Assembly: GCA_026989355.1 (NCBI GenBank)
Contig: JALSJM010000013.1
Location: 1-64,000 of the forward strand
DNA from: Paracoccaceae bacterium
GTDB taxonomy: Bacteria > Pseudomonadota > Alphaproteobacteria > Rhodobacterales > Rhodobacteraceae
Length of the DNA: 64,000 nucleotides
Direction of reading: 5' to 3'
Shown: piece by piece, positions 33,977-43,025 of the stretch
Numbering within the stretch: position 1 is the stretch's first letter
Layout: every line of letters begins with the position of its first letter
Position numbers and translations under genes: made by a program
The notes under the pieces: generated by a model
Database searches by the model: none
What the model was told of the DNA's origin: nothing
The model's input: the letters and a program-made list of their open reading frames with translations, nothing else

Positions 33977-34723
33977 ATGGAGGAAACCATGCCCATTGTC
34001 AGAACGATTGCCGCACCGATGCTGGCACTGCTGCTGGTGGTGCTGGCGCCTGTCGCCCCGGCCCCGGCCGGCACGCCCGGCTCGCCGCCCCCCCGGATCA
34101 CCGTGACGGGCACGGGTACCGTCAAGGCCCGGCCCGACATGGCTGTCATCACCCTTGGCGTGGCCAGCCGGGGCCAGACGGCGGCCGCAGCGCTTCAGGC
34201 CAACAGCAGGGCTGTGGCGGCGGTGCTGTCGCGGCTGAAGGCGGCGGGCATCGCGCCCGGCGATCTGCAGACATCGGGGCTTTCGCTTGCGCCGGTGTGG
34301 GATCAGCGCATGAACGCAACCCCTTCCGAGGCGCCGCGGATCATCGGTTATCAGGTGCGCAACACGATCACCGTTCGGGTGCGCGCGCTTCAATCCCTGG
34401 GGCAGATCCTTGACGCGGTGGTGCAGGAGGGCGCCAACACTTTCAGCGGGTTGCGCCTTTCGGTTTCCGACCCGGCCCCGCTGGCCGACGCGGCGCGCGA
34501 AAGCGCGGTGCGGGATGCGATCCGCAAGGCGCGGGGAATGGCCGCGGCCGCAGGGTTGCGCCTCGGCCCGGTGATCGCGATCCGCGAGGCCGCCGCCGCG
34601 GTTCCCCGTCCGGTGGCGATGCGCAGCATGGAGGCCGCGGCCGATGCGGTTCCGGTGGAGGCCGGCGAGGTTTCGGTCCGGGCCTCGGTGACGGTAGAAT
34701 TCGCGCTGCTTGCAGCCGAATAG
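33977..34723 (+). CDS. SIMPL-domain (DUF541) periplasmic protein
   Basis: The 248-residue protein has a signal peptide ([24 protein letters not shown]) followed by a SIMPL domain opening with ITVTGTGTVKARPDMAVITLGV, and YQVRNTITVRVR further on. Such proteins are periplasmic and often linked to stress tolerance; the mechanism is unknown. Starts at 33977 and 33989 both have good ribosome sites (AAGGA and GGAGG), so the N-terminus may differ by four residues. It is convergent with metY across a hairpin. Confidence 0.85.
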   Translation: MEETMPIVRTIAAPMLALLLVVLAPVAPAPAGTPGSPPPRITVTGTGTVKARPDMAVITLGVASRGQTAAAALQANSRAVAAVLSRLKAAGIAPGDLQTSGLSLAPVWDQRMNATPSEAPRIIGYQVRNTITVRVRALQSLGQILDAVVQEGANTFSGLRLSVSDPAPLADAARESAVRDAIRKARGMAAAAGLRLGPVIAIREAAAAVPRPVAMRSMEAAADAVPVEAGEVSVRASVTVEFALLAAE

Positions 34724-34749
34724 GCCGCAGCATCCTGCCCTACGAAGGG

Positions 34750-34802
34750 AAGGGCGCGCGCAGAGCCCGCCTTCGCGGGGGCCTTCCCCTGTGCGCGCCC
34801 TT
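34750..34802. terminator. Bidirectional terminator hairpin between convergent genes
   Basis: AAGGGCGCGC (34750-34759) pairs with GCGCGCCCTT (34793-34802), and an inner CCCGCCTTCGCGGG hairpin fills the loop. It stands 26 nt after the SIMPL stop and 37 nt from the metY stop, so it can serve both. There is no long T run. Confidence 0.6.
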
Positions 34803-34839
34803 GTCCTGTCTCTCTGCCCTCTTGCCCTGTCGCCGGTCT

Positions 34840-36147
34840 TCAGCCGGTGGCGGTTTTGCCGTCGGCCTTCGTCAGCGCCTGATCAAGATCGCCGATCAGA
34901 TCTTCGGCATCCTCGATGCCGATCGACAGGCGCAGGGTATCGGGGGCGGCCCCGGCGGCTTCCTGCTGTTCGGGGGTCAGCTGACGGTGCGTGGTCGAGG
35001 CCGGGTGGATCACCAGCGATCGGGTGTCGCCCAGGTTGGCCACATGGCTGAAGATTTCGAGCGCTTCCACCATTCTTACGCAGGCATCATAGCCCCCCTC
35101 GAGCGAAACCGTGAACAACGCCCCCGCGCCCCTGGGGCAGATCCTTTCGGCCACGGCATGCCAGGGCGAAGAGGGCAGCCCGGCCCATGTCACGGCCTTC
35201 ACGCGCGGATCCCGTTCCAGCCATTGGGCAATGCGGCGGGTGTTTTCCACGTGTTTCTGCATCCTGAGGCTGAGGGTCTCGATTCCCAGCAGCGTGTAAT
35301 GGGCGGCCTGCGGGTTCATCGTCATGCCGAGGTCGCGAAGGCCCACGGCGATACCGTGCAGGGTGAAGGCCAGGGGGCCGAAGGTTTCATGGAACTTCAG
35401 GCCGTGATAGGCGGGCTCGGGCTCGCTGAGCGAGGGAAACCTGTGGCTGGCAGACCAGTCGAAGGTGCCGCTGTCCACCACCGCGCCACCCGTTACCGTG
35501 CCGTTGCCGGTCAGATACTTGGTGGTCGAATGCACCACCAGCGTGGCGCCATGTTCGATCGGGCGGCACAGCCAGGGGGTGGCGGTGGTGTTGTCAACGA
35601 TCAGCGGCAGGCCGGCCTCTTCGGCCACCCGCGCCAGCGCGTCAAGATCGCTGACCGCTCCGCCCGGGTTGGCAATGCTTTCGCAGAAGATGGCGCGGGT
35701 GTCTTCGTCGATCGCGCCGCGCACGGCGTCGGGATCATCGAAATCGACGAATTCAGCCTGCCAGCCGAAGCGGCGGATGGTATGGGAAAACTGGGTGACG
35801 GTGCCGCCGTAAAGGCGGTTCGAAGCCACCAGGTTGCGCCCCGGGGCCATCAGCGGAAACAGCGCCAGGATCTGCGCCGCATGCCCCGACGAACAGCACA
35901 CGGCACCCTGACCGCCCTCGAGGGTGGCGATACGTTCCTGCAGGACGGCAACGGTGGGGTTGGTGAGGCGCGAGTAGATATAGCCGAACTCCTGAAGGTT
36001 GAACAACGCGGCGGCGTGATCCGCATCGCGAAACACATAGGCAGTGGTCTGGTAGATCGGCGTCTGGCGGGCGCCGGTGGCCGGGTCGGGTCGGGCGCCG
36101 GCGTGAACCTGAAGGGTATCGAAACCATAACCTGAGGGGTGTGTCAT
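34840..36147 (-). CDS. metY: O-acetylhomoserine aminocarboxypropyltransferase (sulfhydrylase)
   Basis: This PLP enzyme makes homocysteine from O-acetylhomoserine and sulfide. The 435-residue protein has the family opening GFDTLQVHAGARPDPATGAR, the PLP-lysine motif VHSTTKYLTGNG and the C-terminal RLSIGIEDAEDLIGDL. The ATG at 36147 has GGGAG at 8 nt and matches the usual N-terminus; the frame continues 27 codons upstream without a plausible start. O-succinylhomoserine use is possible, but the length fits MetY. Confidence 0.92.
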   Translation of the reverse strand: MTHPSGYGFDTLQVHAGARPDPATGARQTPIYQTTAYVFRDADHAAALFNLQEFGYIYSRLTNPTVAVLQERIATLEGGQGAVCCSSGHAAQILALFPLMAPGRNLVASNRLYGGTVTQFSHTIRRFGWQAEFVDFDDPDAVRGAIDEDTRAIFCESIANPGGAVSDLDALARVAEEAGLPLIVDNTTATPWLCRPIEHGATLVVHSTTKYLTGNGTVTGGAVVDSGTFDWSASHRFPSLSEPEPAYHGLKFHETFGPLAFTLHGIAVGLRDLGMTMNPQAAHYTLLGIETLSLRMQKHVENTRRIAQWLERDPRVKAVTWAGLPSSPWHAVAERICPRGAGALFTVSLEGGYDACVRMVEALEIFSHVANLGDTRSLVIHPASTTHRQLTPEQQEAAGAAPDTLRLSIGIEDAEDLIGDLDQALTKADGKTATG

Positions 36148-36190
36148 GTGATGTGCTCCCGGTTGTTCCTGATGGTGGCAAGGGTGTGGG

Positions 36191-36817
36191 CTAGGGGGTG
36201 CCGCTGTCCTTGCCCGAGGCCTTGTCATGGGCGTATTTCTGCATCAGACCACCTTGGAACATGAAGAAGGCGAAGATCGCCAGCGGCAGGCCGAATGTCT
36301 TGAAATTCACCCAGGCATCGGTGCTGAAGCCCCGCCAGACCGCCTCGTTGGCGGCGGCCAGTGCGAAGAAGAACAGCATCAGGCGGCGGGTCAGGATCAT
36401 CCATCCCTCGTGGCGCAGGGGCATGACCTCTCCCATCACGTATTGCAGATAGCTCTGCCCGCGCAGCAGGCCGAATCCCAGAAGGCCGCCGAACAGAAGG
36501 TAGATCATCGTCGGCTTCATCTTGAAGAAGCGCTCGTCGTTCAGCCAGATGCTGAGGCCGCCGAACAGCACCACCAGCACCACGGTGGCCACCTGCATCC
36601 GCGACAGCCGCCCCGTCAGCCGCCACAACAGTCCGGTAGCGATCAGGAACAGGGGGATGAACCCGGCCGTGACGGCGATGAAGCCGCTGTATTCGGTGCC
36701 GCCGAACACGAAGGTTTCGTTCTTCAGCTGCGTATAGGCGATGAAGAAGGCGATGACCGGCCCGTATTCCAGTGCGAATTTCAGGCCGGAGCCGATCTTG
36801 CGCTTTTCCGTTTCCAC
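36191..36817 (-). CDS. yciB: Inner-membrane septation protein A (YciB/IspZ)
   Basis: The 208-residue protein has five hydrophobic helices and family motifs FALEYGPVIAFFIAY, KMKPTMIYLLFG and NEAVWR. YciB affects cell-envelope integrity and septation in other proteobacteria. It lies 43 nt from metY and near ftsY, a neighbourhood common in Rhodobacterales. Confidence 0.93.
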   Translation of the reverse strand: METEKRKIGSGLKFALEYGPVIAFFIAYTQLKNETFVFGGTEYSGFIAVTAGFIPLFLIATGLLWRLTGRLSRMQVATVVLVVLFGGLSIWLNDERFFKMKPTMIYLLFGGLLGFGLLRGQSYLQYVMGEVMPLRHEGWMILTRRLMLFFFALAAANEAVWRGFSTDAWVNFKTFGLPLAIFAFFMFQGGLMQKYAHDKASGKDSGTP

Positions 36818-36938
36818 TGTCTGCCTCGCTTGCCTTTCGCTCCGTCAGTCTGAACTAACACAGCCCGGGGCATGATCAATGCCGTATTTTCGCAGCAGGC
36901 CGGGGCGGCCGCGTGGCGAGGGTGTGTGGCGGGGGTGT

Positions 36939-37865
36939 TCAGTTCCCGTAGCGGAAGGTGAACTCCAGATCGGCGAACAGCGATTCCGGGGGGGCATTGC
37001 CGGCCAGCCCCAACAATCTGACCGGAGCAAGGGCTTCGGTTGCGCCAACGGCAAGGTGCAGCGGCTGCATGGGGCGGGGCAGGTCGTCGATCAGCGCCAG
37101 TGCCTGGCTCAGGCCGTCAGAGTCAAGCAGGCCGGCCAGCCTGGCCCTGATGAAATCACGCGCAATCGCCTGCAGGGCCGGGGTGTCGTGTGCAGGGTTG
37201 TTTGCCTGCACTGCCGCCATGATCGCCCCGAGAACGGGATTGGGCTGGCGGTGGCCGGGGGCAAGGTGCAGTTCCAGCGCCTTCAGCCCGCCCGGCGCCT
37301 GCGGGCCGGCAGCTGCCATTTCCAGCCGCAGCGAAACCCTTGCCCCGTTCCTGAAGGAAAGCCGGAGACTTCCGGTGCGGGGCGTGCCGCTGGCGCTGCC
37401 GGGTGTCAGGGCGAGGGTGCCGTTGAACGGATTGCCGAGAACGCCGGCGTCGGCCAGCATCGTCTGCAGCCGGCTGTCCTGCGGGGGCGGAAGCAGAACC
37501 GCATCGTCCAGCCTCAGGCGCAGGTGCTGCGGCATCTGTCCGCGGGCCAGGGATCCGAGCGCGCCGGGGGTCCATTCAAGCCGTCCTATCCGGATGGCGG
37601 GGATCGCCCGCGGCGTGATGGTCAGTTCGCGTGCAACGCATCTGCCGGCCAGCCGGCGTATGTCACTTTCGGGCACTGTCGCCCCGCCGGTCAGACGGCC
37701 GAGTGCCGCCAGATCGCCCTGGCAGGGTGCACCGTCCATGCGCAGGATCTTCTGGGCCGGGGCGGATTGCGGAAACAGCGCCAACGCTGCGGCAAGCAGA
37801 AACGCCGGCAGGGCGGGGGCAGAGAAGGCAGATGGGCTGCGGGGGCTGTTCGGTGGCATGAGCAA
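36939..37865 (-). CDS. Unknown secreted protein (308 aa)
   Basis: The family is not recognised. An N-terminal signal peptide (ALPAFLLAAALALFPQSAPAQ) is followed by a beta-rich body with a cysteine pair (GAPCQGDL and RLAGRCVAREL) that could form a disulfide in the periplasm. The start could be the ATG at 37865 or 37859. It lies between yciB and ftsY in the same direction; co-transcription with ftsY is possible. No function can be assigned. Confidence 0.75.
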   Translation of the reverse strand: MLMPPNSPRSPSAFSAPALPAFLLAAALALFPQSAPAQKILRMDGAPCQGDLAALGRLTGGATVPESDIRRLAGRCVARELTITPRAIPAIRIGRLEWTPGALGSLARGQMPQHLRLRLDDAVLLPPPQDSRLQTMLADAGVLGNPFNGTLALTPGSASGTPRTGSLRLSFRNGARVSLRLEMAAAGPQAPGGLKALELHLAPGHRQPNPVLGAIMAAVQANNPAHDTPALQAIARDFIRARLAGLLDSDGLSQALALIDDLPRPMQPLHLAVGATEALAPVRLLGLAGNAPPESLFADLEFTFRYGN

Positions 37866-37908
37866 GCTCGTTCAACGGCGCCCCCACCGTTTCGTCGGTC
37901 CTTTTCGC

Positions 37909-39198
37909 CTATTCTTCAAGCCCGGTCAAGGCTGCGGCGAATTCCTCCGGATCGAAGGGGGCAAGATCATCGATCTGCTCGCCCACGCCGATGGCATGGA
38001 TCGGCAGGCCGAAGCGATCGGCGAGCGCCACCAGAACGCCGCCGCGCGCGGTGCCGTCGAGCTTGGTCATGATCAGGCCGGAAACATCTGAAATGTCGCG
38101 GAAAACCTCAACCTGGGAAAGCGCATTCTGACCGGTGGTGGCATCAAGCACCAGCAGCGTGTTATGCGGTGCTTCGGGATCCTTCTTGCGAATGACGCGC
38201 ACGATCTTGGCCAGTTCCTCCATCAGGTCCCTGCGGTTCTGTAGGCGCCCGGCGGTATCGATCAGCAACAGATCGGCCCCCTCTTCCTGGGCCTGCGCCA
38301 TCGCGTCGAAGGCCAGGCTTGCCGGATCCGATCCCTCGGGGGCGGTCAGAACCGGCACCCCGGCGCGGTTTCCCCAGATCTGAAGCTGTTCGACCGCCGC
38401 CGCGCGGAAGGTATCCCCGGCCGCGATGATCACCTTCTTGCCCGCTTCGCGGAACTGGGCGGCCAGCTTGCCGATGGTGGTGGTCTTTCCCGAACCGTTC
38501 ACCCCCACCACCAGCACCACCTGCGGTTTTCTGCCGTAAACGGGCAGGGGGCGGGCAACCGGCGCCATGATGCGGGCGATCTCGGCGGCCAGCAGGCGCT
38601 TGATCTCTTCCACCGAGAGCTTCCTGCCGAAGCGTCCCTCGGCCATGCTGGCCGTGACACGCATGGCCGTTTCAACGCCCATGTCGGCCGAGATCAGCAG
38701 TTCTTCGAGCTGTTCGAGCATCTCGTCATCAAGCGCCCGACGGCGGGCAGTTCCGGGCGTGGCGCGGCGCAGCAGGCGGCCAAGAAAACCGGGTTTGCCG
38801 GCCGAAGGGTCTGCCGAAGAGCCCCCGGGCGAGGAAGCATCCGGTGTAACGGTTGTCTGGCGCGGCCCGGGGGCTGGTTCGGGCGCTGGTTCGGGGGGGC
38901 TGGTCCGGGCCGCCGGGGCCGGGGCTTCGGCCGTGGAAGGTTCGGGTTCAGGTTCGGGTTCAGGTTCGGGTTCCGGCGCCGGGGGGGGCAGGTCGTCGGC
39001 CAGCTGCGGGTCTGCCGGCGGCGGCGCCTTGACGCTTTCCCTGCCGCCGGCGGTTTCTTCCGGCCCTGAATCCCCGGGCAGAAGATCTTCTTCCGGCGGG
39101 GTCGCCTCGGAGCCTTCGTCAACGATCGCTTCCAGCCCCTCCTCGATCTTCTTCGAGGATTTGAACAGCCGGTTTTTCAGTTTCTTGAAGAATGACAT
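37909..39198 (-). CDS. ftsY: Signal recognition particle receptor FtsY
   Basis: FtsY docks SRP-ribosome complexes at the membrane. The 429-residue protein has a short basic N-terminal helix (FFKKLKNRLFK), an acidic A domain of about 120 residues rich in Glu and Pro, and the NG GTPase domain (GVNGSGKTTTIGKLAAQ, LLIDTAGRLQN, LIMTKLDGTARGG). A stretch of Glu-Pro dipeptides comes from the hexanucleotide repeat at 38939-38974. Confidence 0.96.
   Translation of the reverse strand: MSFFKKLKNRLFKSSKKIEEGLEAIVDEGSEATPPEEDLLPGDSGPEETAGGRESVKAPPPADPQLADDLPPPAPEPEPEPEPEPEPSTAEAPAPAARTSPPEPAPEPAPGPRQTTVTPDASSPGGSSADPSAGKPGFLGRLLRRATPGTARRRALDDEMLEQLEELLISADMGVETAMRVTASMAEGRFGRKLSVEEIKRLLAAEIARIMAPVARPLPVYGRKPQVVLVVGVNGSGKTTTIGKLAAQFREAGKKVIIAAGDTFRAAAVEQLQIWGNRAGVPVLTAPEGSDPASLAFDAMAQAQEEGADLLLIDTAGRLQNRRDLMEELAKIVRVIRKKDPEAPHNTLLVLDATTGQNALSQVEVFRDISDVSGLIMTKLDGTARGGVLVALADRFGLPIHAIGVGEQIDDLAPFDPEEFAAALTGLEE
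38939..38974. repeat. Six tandem GGTTC[G/A/C] hexamers in ftsY
   Basis: Six 6-bp units encode an uninterrupted Glu-Pro run in the A domain of FtsY. Such a repeat could change length by slippage without breaking the frame. The A domain is variable between species, so the effect is probably slight. Confidence 0.8.
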
Positions 39199-39368
39199 CG
39201 CCGCCCTTCCGCTGATCCGTTGTCAAACACCTAGTGCAGAGCGGCCCGGGATGGAAGGGGCAGCGTTTCATGCGTCTGATATGCGCGGAGCGGTGCGGCA
39301 ACGGCAGGCGCCCGACGGGAAAGGACGCCGGGCACACGCGGGGTGTCATTGTGGCGGTTCATCCGGCG

Positions 39369-40385
39369 TCAGCCGTCGAAATCGACTTCCTCGATCAGCC
39401 TCACTGCTGCGGGGCGCAGCCTGGCCAGTTCTTCAAGGTTCACCGTGTCGGGGATGAGACGGCCCCAGGATTTCACCAATTCATCGGCTTCCACACCGGG
39501 GGCGACGGGATATTCGTAATTCACTTCGGCATAGATCTTCTGGGCCTCGGGCGAAGCAAGGAATTCCATCAGCTTGAGCGCCGCGTCCCTGTGGGGCGCG
39601 CTCCGCGTCATTGCCATGCCGGAAACATTCACATGTGTGGTGCCCGTATCCCTGAATTTCGGGAAGACGATATCCACCGCCTCGGCCCAGGGTCTTTGCT
39701 CGGGGTTGGCCAGCATCTTGCCATGGTAATAGGTGTTGCCGATGGCCAGATCGCATTCGCCGGCCCAGACGGCCTTGACCTGGGCGCGGTCATTGCCCTG
39801 GGGCTTGCGCGCCAGATTGGCCTTCAGCCCCTTCAGCCATGCACGGGCAGCTTCGGGGCCGTGATGATAGAGATAGCCCGACACCAGCGCCACGTTATAG
39901 GGATGCAGCCCCGAGCGGATGCAGATGCGGCCCTTCCACCCGGGATCGGCCAGATCTTCATAGGTTGTGATCTCGCCGGGTTTCACGCGCTCTTTCGCGG
40001 CAAAGACAACCCGGGCACGGGTGGTAAGCCCGATCCAGCGGCCTTCCGGGTCGCGATAGGCAGCGGGCACATGCGCCGCGATCGCTTCCGAGGCAACGGG
40101 CTGTGTCAGACCGGCTTCGGACAGTGCGTGCAGGCGTGAAATGTCAACCGTCAGCACCACATCGGCGGGGGTGCGGGTGCCTTCGGCCTTCAGCCTTTCC
40201 TGCAATCCCTTCTTCAGGAAGGAGACATTCGTCCTGATGCCGGTCTTTTCGGTGAAGGCGTCAAGCAGCGGCGCGATCAGCTCGGGCTGGCGGGTGGAAT
40301 AGATGTTGACCACCTCTTCGGCACTGGTCGCCGTGGCCGGCGCAAGCAGCGCCGCAGAAAGGGCGACATGGCGTAAGATCTTCAT
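39369..40385 (-). CDS. Fe(III) ABC transporter solute-binding protein (FbpA/FutA type)
   Basis: The 338-residue protein has a signal peptide (LRHVALSAALLAPATATSA) and opens as VVNIYSTRQPELIAPLLDAF, typical of class II-like ferric-binding proteins; GNTYYHGKM holds the paired tyrosines expected to bind iron. The ATG at 40385 has GGAGAGA upstream. No permease or ATPase gene is adjacent, which is unusual for this type of importer. A readable promoter lies just upstream. Confidence 0.88.
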   Translation of the reverse strand: MKILRHVALSAALLAPATATSAEEVVNIYSTRQPELIAPLLDAFTEKTGIRTNVSFLKKGLQERLKAEGTRTPADVVLTVDISRLHALSEAGLTQPVASEAIAAHVPAAYRDPEGRWIGLTTRARVVFAAKERVKPGEITTYEDLADPGWKGRICIRSGLHPYNVALVSGYLYHHGPEAARAWLKGLKANLARKPQGNDRAQVKAVWAGECDLAIGNTYYHGKMLANPEQRPWAEAVDIVFPKFRDTGTTHVNVSGMAMTRSAPHRDAALKLMEFLASPEAQKIYAEVNYEYPVAPGVEADELVKSWGRLIPDTVNLEELARLRPAAVRLIEEVDFDG

Positions 40386-40419
40386 CGAATCTCTCCATCT
40401 TGATGCGACAGACGGCACC

Positions 40420-40448
40420 CATAAAGACGACAAAATTACTCAGGTCAA
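40420..40448 (-). promoter_or_regulatory. Sigma-70-like promoter before the iron-binding protein gene
   Basis: Read on the minus strand, TTGACC (40448-40443) and TTTATG (40425-40420) are 17 nt apart, 35 nt before the start codon. The region is AT-rich for this genome. No convincing iron-regulator box was identified. Confidence 0.5.
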
Positions 40449-40463
40449 TAACTGATTTTTTTA

Positions 40464-41330
40464 CTAAGTCTTTTTGTCGCGCGCCCGCACTTCATTCCAG
40501 ATGGCGTCCATTTCATCCAGCGTGGCCGTTTTCACCGATTTCCCGGATGCTTCAAGTTTATTCTCTATCTCTCTGAATCTGCGTTCGAATTTTTCGTTTG
40601 ACCTGCGCAGCGCCTGCTCCGGATCCACCTTCATGTGGCGGGCGAGATTGGCCATCACGAAAAGCAGATCGCCCATTTCCTCTTCCATCTGCTCGGGGCT
40701 GTGACTTTCGCGGGCTTCCACAAGCTCGGCTGCTTCTTCGGCCAGCTTCTCCAGCACGGCTTTCGGTTCGTTCCAGTCGAATCCCACCCGTGCGGCGCGT
40801 TTCTGAAGCTTCTCGGCCCGGGTCAGGGCCGGCAGGTTCTTCGCCACGCCGTCAAGCACGCCCCTTTCGGCTCGTGCCGCGCGTTCGGCGGCCTTTACCG
40901 CTTCCCAGTCACGGGTCTGCTGTTCGGCGGTCTTGTTGCGGCTTTCATTGCCGAACACATGCGGATGGCGTGCCACCATCTTTTCGGCGATCGCATCGGC
41001 GATCACGTGAAAATCGAACAGCCCCCGCTCTTCGCCGATCCGGGCATGGAACACCACCTGCAACAGCAGATCGCCCAGTTCGCCCTTCAGATCCTGCCAG
41101 TCTTCCCGCTCGATCGCATCGGCCACCTCATAGGCCTCTTCGATCGTGCAGGGGGCGATCGAGGCGAAATCCTGTTCGATGTCCCAGGGGCACCCCGTTT
41201 CGGGGTCGCGCAGCCGTTGCATGATTGCCAGCAGCCGGGGCAGGCCGCCGCCGGGGGTGCGGATCAGGGCGTCGTCGTCCTGCGGATGGCTGCCAGGGGT
41301 CTTGCCGGGGGGGGCGTCGGGCTTGAGCAT
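40464..41330 (-). CDS. mazG: Nucleoside triphosphate pyrophosphohydrolase MazG
   Basis: MazG hydrolyses NTPs and dNTPs to monophosphates, acting as a house-cleaning enzyme. The 288-residue protein shows LRDPETGCPWDIEQDFASI, the first EExxE/ExxD metal site (TIEEAYEVADAI with ELGDLLLQVVFHA) and a second one (KLAEEAAELVEA with EMGDLLFVMANLA). Length and layout are normal for a two-domain MazG. Confidence 0.95.
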   Translation of the reverse strand: MLKPDAPPGKTPGSHPQDDDALIRTPGGGLPRLLAIMQRLRDPETGCPWDIEQDFASIAPCTIEEAYEVADAIEREDWQDLKGELGDLLLQVVFHARIGEERGLFDFHVIADAIAEKMVARHPHVFGNESRNKTAEQQTRDWEAVKAAERAARAERGVLDGVAKNLPALTRAEKLQKRAARVGFDWNEPKAVLEKLAEEAAELVEARESHSPEQMEEEMGDLLFVMANLARHMKVDPEQALRRSNEKFERRFREIENKLEASGKSVKTATLDEMDAIWNEVRARDKKT

Positions 41331-41398
41331 TGCGTTTGCCTCCTTTCTGCGGAAGGGTGACTTCGGTTACACAACAGTCATGGCAGGGAGTCCAGAAC

Positions 41399-42700
41399 AT
41401 GGCGCTTGAGGATGCGAAACATCAGGTGGACAGCGCGATCACCCGCAAGGGGCTGAAAGGGCTTTCCTTCGAAAACACCTTCGGCGGCGTGACCTCCTTC
41501 CTGCGGCGCCGCCTGACCAAGGATCTGGAGGGTGTCGATCTGGCGGTGACCGGCATCCCCTTCGACTGCGCGGTGACAAACCGTCCGGGTGCCCGCCTCG
41601 GTCCGCGCGCGATCCGCGAGGCAAGCGCTCTGCTGGCCCCGGATCCGCCCTATGGCTGGCAGGTGGATCCGATGAGCGAACTGAACATTGTCGATTACGG
41701 CGATCTGGCCTTCGATTATGCCCGCGTTGCCGATTTTCCCGGCGTGCTTCAGGCCCATGTGGCAAAAATTGTCGGGGCCGGTGCGGCGGCGCTGTGCCTT
41801 GGGGGGGATCATTACATCACCTTCCCCGTCCTGCGGGCCCATGCGGCGAAATACGGCCCCCTTTCGCTGATCCAGTTCGATGCCCACACCGATACCTGGC
41901 CCGATGACGACATGGGCAGGATCGATCACGGCACCATGTTCTACAAGGCGGTGAAGGAGGGGCTGGTAGAGCCGGCGCGTTCGGTTCAGATCGGCATTCG
42001 CACCACCAATCCCGATCCGCTTGGCGTGCACATCATCGACGCACCCGCGGTGCATGCGGCGGGGCCGGCCGCGGTGGCCGAGCAGGTGCGCAGGATCGTG
42101 GGCGATGCGCGCTGTTATCTCAGCTTCGATATCGACTGCCTCGATCCGGCCTTCGCGCCCGGCACCGGCACGCCCGTGGCCGGCGGGCTTTCCAGCGCGC
42201 AGGCCTTCGCGATCCTGCGCGGGCTTGCCGGGATCGATCTGGTGGGGATGGATGTGGTCGAGGTGGCGCCGCCCTACGATCCGGGCGGTGCCACGGCGAT
42301 TGCGGGGGCTCATGTGGCGGTCGAGCTGATGTGCCTGTGGGCCTCGGGGGGGGCGGGGAGGCGGCTGACATGCCTTCCCGGGGGCTGCGGTCTCGGGCGG
42401 GGGGCAGAAACGGAGAATTCAGGAAGAACCTGCAGGAGAAACGATGCGTATCTTCGTGATCAATACGCTGGTGCTGGTGCTGCTGGCGCTGGTTTCGGTG
42501 CTGGTCTATATCCGAATCGCGCCCGATCCGGTGGCGATGGTGCATCGGCCGGTGCCCGAGGGGGCCGCGCCGGGGCGGCCGGTCATGCTGCCCGGCGGCT
42601 ATCTGATGGAAGAGCGCTTCGCCCTGCCGCCCCCGGATCTTGCGGCACGGCTTCATCCGATCATCACCGCAACACCGCGCACCCGGCTGCTGGCGGGTGA
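41399..42700 (+). CDS. speB: Agmatinase, 3' end probably frameshifted
   Basis: Agmatinase makes putrescine and urea from agmatine. The protein has the binuclear manganese motifs GGDHYITFP, QFDAHTDTW and SFDIDCLDPAFAPGTGTP. Normal homology ends near VELMCLWAS, about residue 315. The frame then runs on to 433 residues, 257 nt into the next gene, with a Cys/Arg/Gly-rich nonsense-like tail. A run of eight G at 42346-42353 lies exactly at this point. One G fewer would end the protein at 42366 (about 322 aa, the usual length); one G more would end it at 42457. The core call is firm and the 3' end is not. Confidence 0.85.
   Translation: MALEDAKHQVDSAITRKGLKGLSFENTFGGVTSFLRRRLTKDLEGVDLAVTGIPFDCAVTNRPGARLGPRAIREASALLAPDPPYGWQVDPMSELNIVDYGDLAFDYARVADFPGVLQAHVAKIVGAGAAALCLGGDHYITFPVLRAHAAKYGPLSLIQFDAHTDTWPDDDMGRIDHGTMFYKAVKEGLVEPARSVQIGIRTTNPDPLGVHIIDAPAVHAAGPAAVAEQVRRIVGDARCYLSFDIDCLDPAFAPGTGTPVAGGLSSAQAFAILRGLAGIDLVGMDVVEVAPPYDPGGATAIAGAHVAVELMCLWASGGAGRRLTCLPGGCGLGRGAETENSGRTCRRNDAYLRDQYAGAGAAGAGFGAGLYPNRARSGGDGASAGARGGRAGAAGHAARRLSDGRALRPAAPGSCGTASSDHHRNTAHPAAGG
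42346..42353. other. G8 homopolymer at the agmatinase 3' end
   Basis: Eight consecutive G mark the point where agmatinase homology stops and the reading frame begins to overlap the DUF1499 gene. An assembly indel or a true slippery tract would both explain the pattern. Confidence 0.7.
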
Positions 42701-42950
42701 TCTGCCGGCTTCCGGCGGTGCGGGGCACGGGCTGTCAGGCGTTTCCGGGCGGGCCACCTATGTCACCCGTTCCCTGGTGTTCGGATTTCCCGATTACACT
42801 ACGGTCGAGGTGCTGCCCGATGGTGCGGGGGGCAGCCGGCTGCGGCTGTTTGCCCGCCTGCGTTACGGGCAAGGGGATTTCGGCGTGAATCGCAAGCGCG
42901 TGCAGGGCTGGCTGGCGCGCCTCGGTCCGGCGCTGCCGGCGCGGGAGTAG
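42444..42950 (+). CDS. DUF1499 family protein
   Basis: The 168-residue protein has one N-terminal hydrophobic segment (FVINTLVLVLLALVSVLVYI) and a DUF1499 body with the conserved ATYVTRSLVFGFPDYTTVEVL and the RLRYGQGDFGVNRKRV end. AGGAGAAACG precedes the ATG at 42444. The domain has no known function. The open agmatinase frame overlaps its first half, but this gene has the better claim to that DNA. Confidence 0.85.
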   Translation: MRIFVINTLVLVLLALVSVLVYIRIAPDPVAMVHRPVPEGAAPGRPVMLPGGYLMEERFALPPPDLAARLHPIITATPRTRLLAGDLPASGGAGHGLSGVSGRATYVTRSLVFGFPDYTTVEVLPDGAGGSRLRLFARLRYGQGDFGVNRKRVQGWLARLGPALPARE

Positions 42951-43025
42951 GCCGGAAGAGGGCGCGGCGCTGTCTCGGGCGGAACCGCAGCATCGCAGCG
43001 GCATCAGTGCCGGCAGGTTCGCCAC

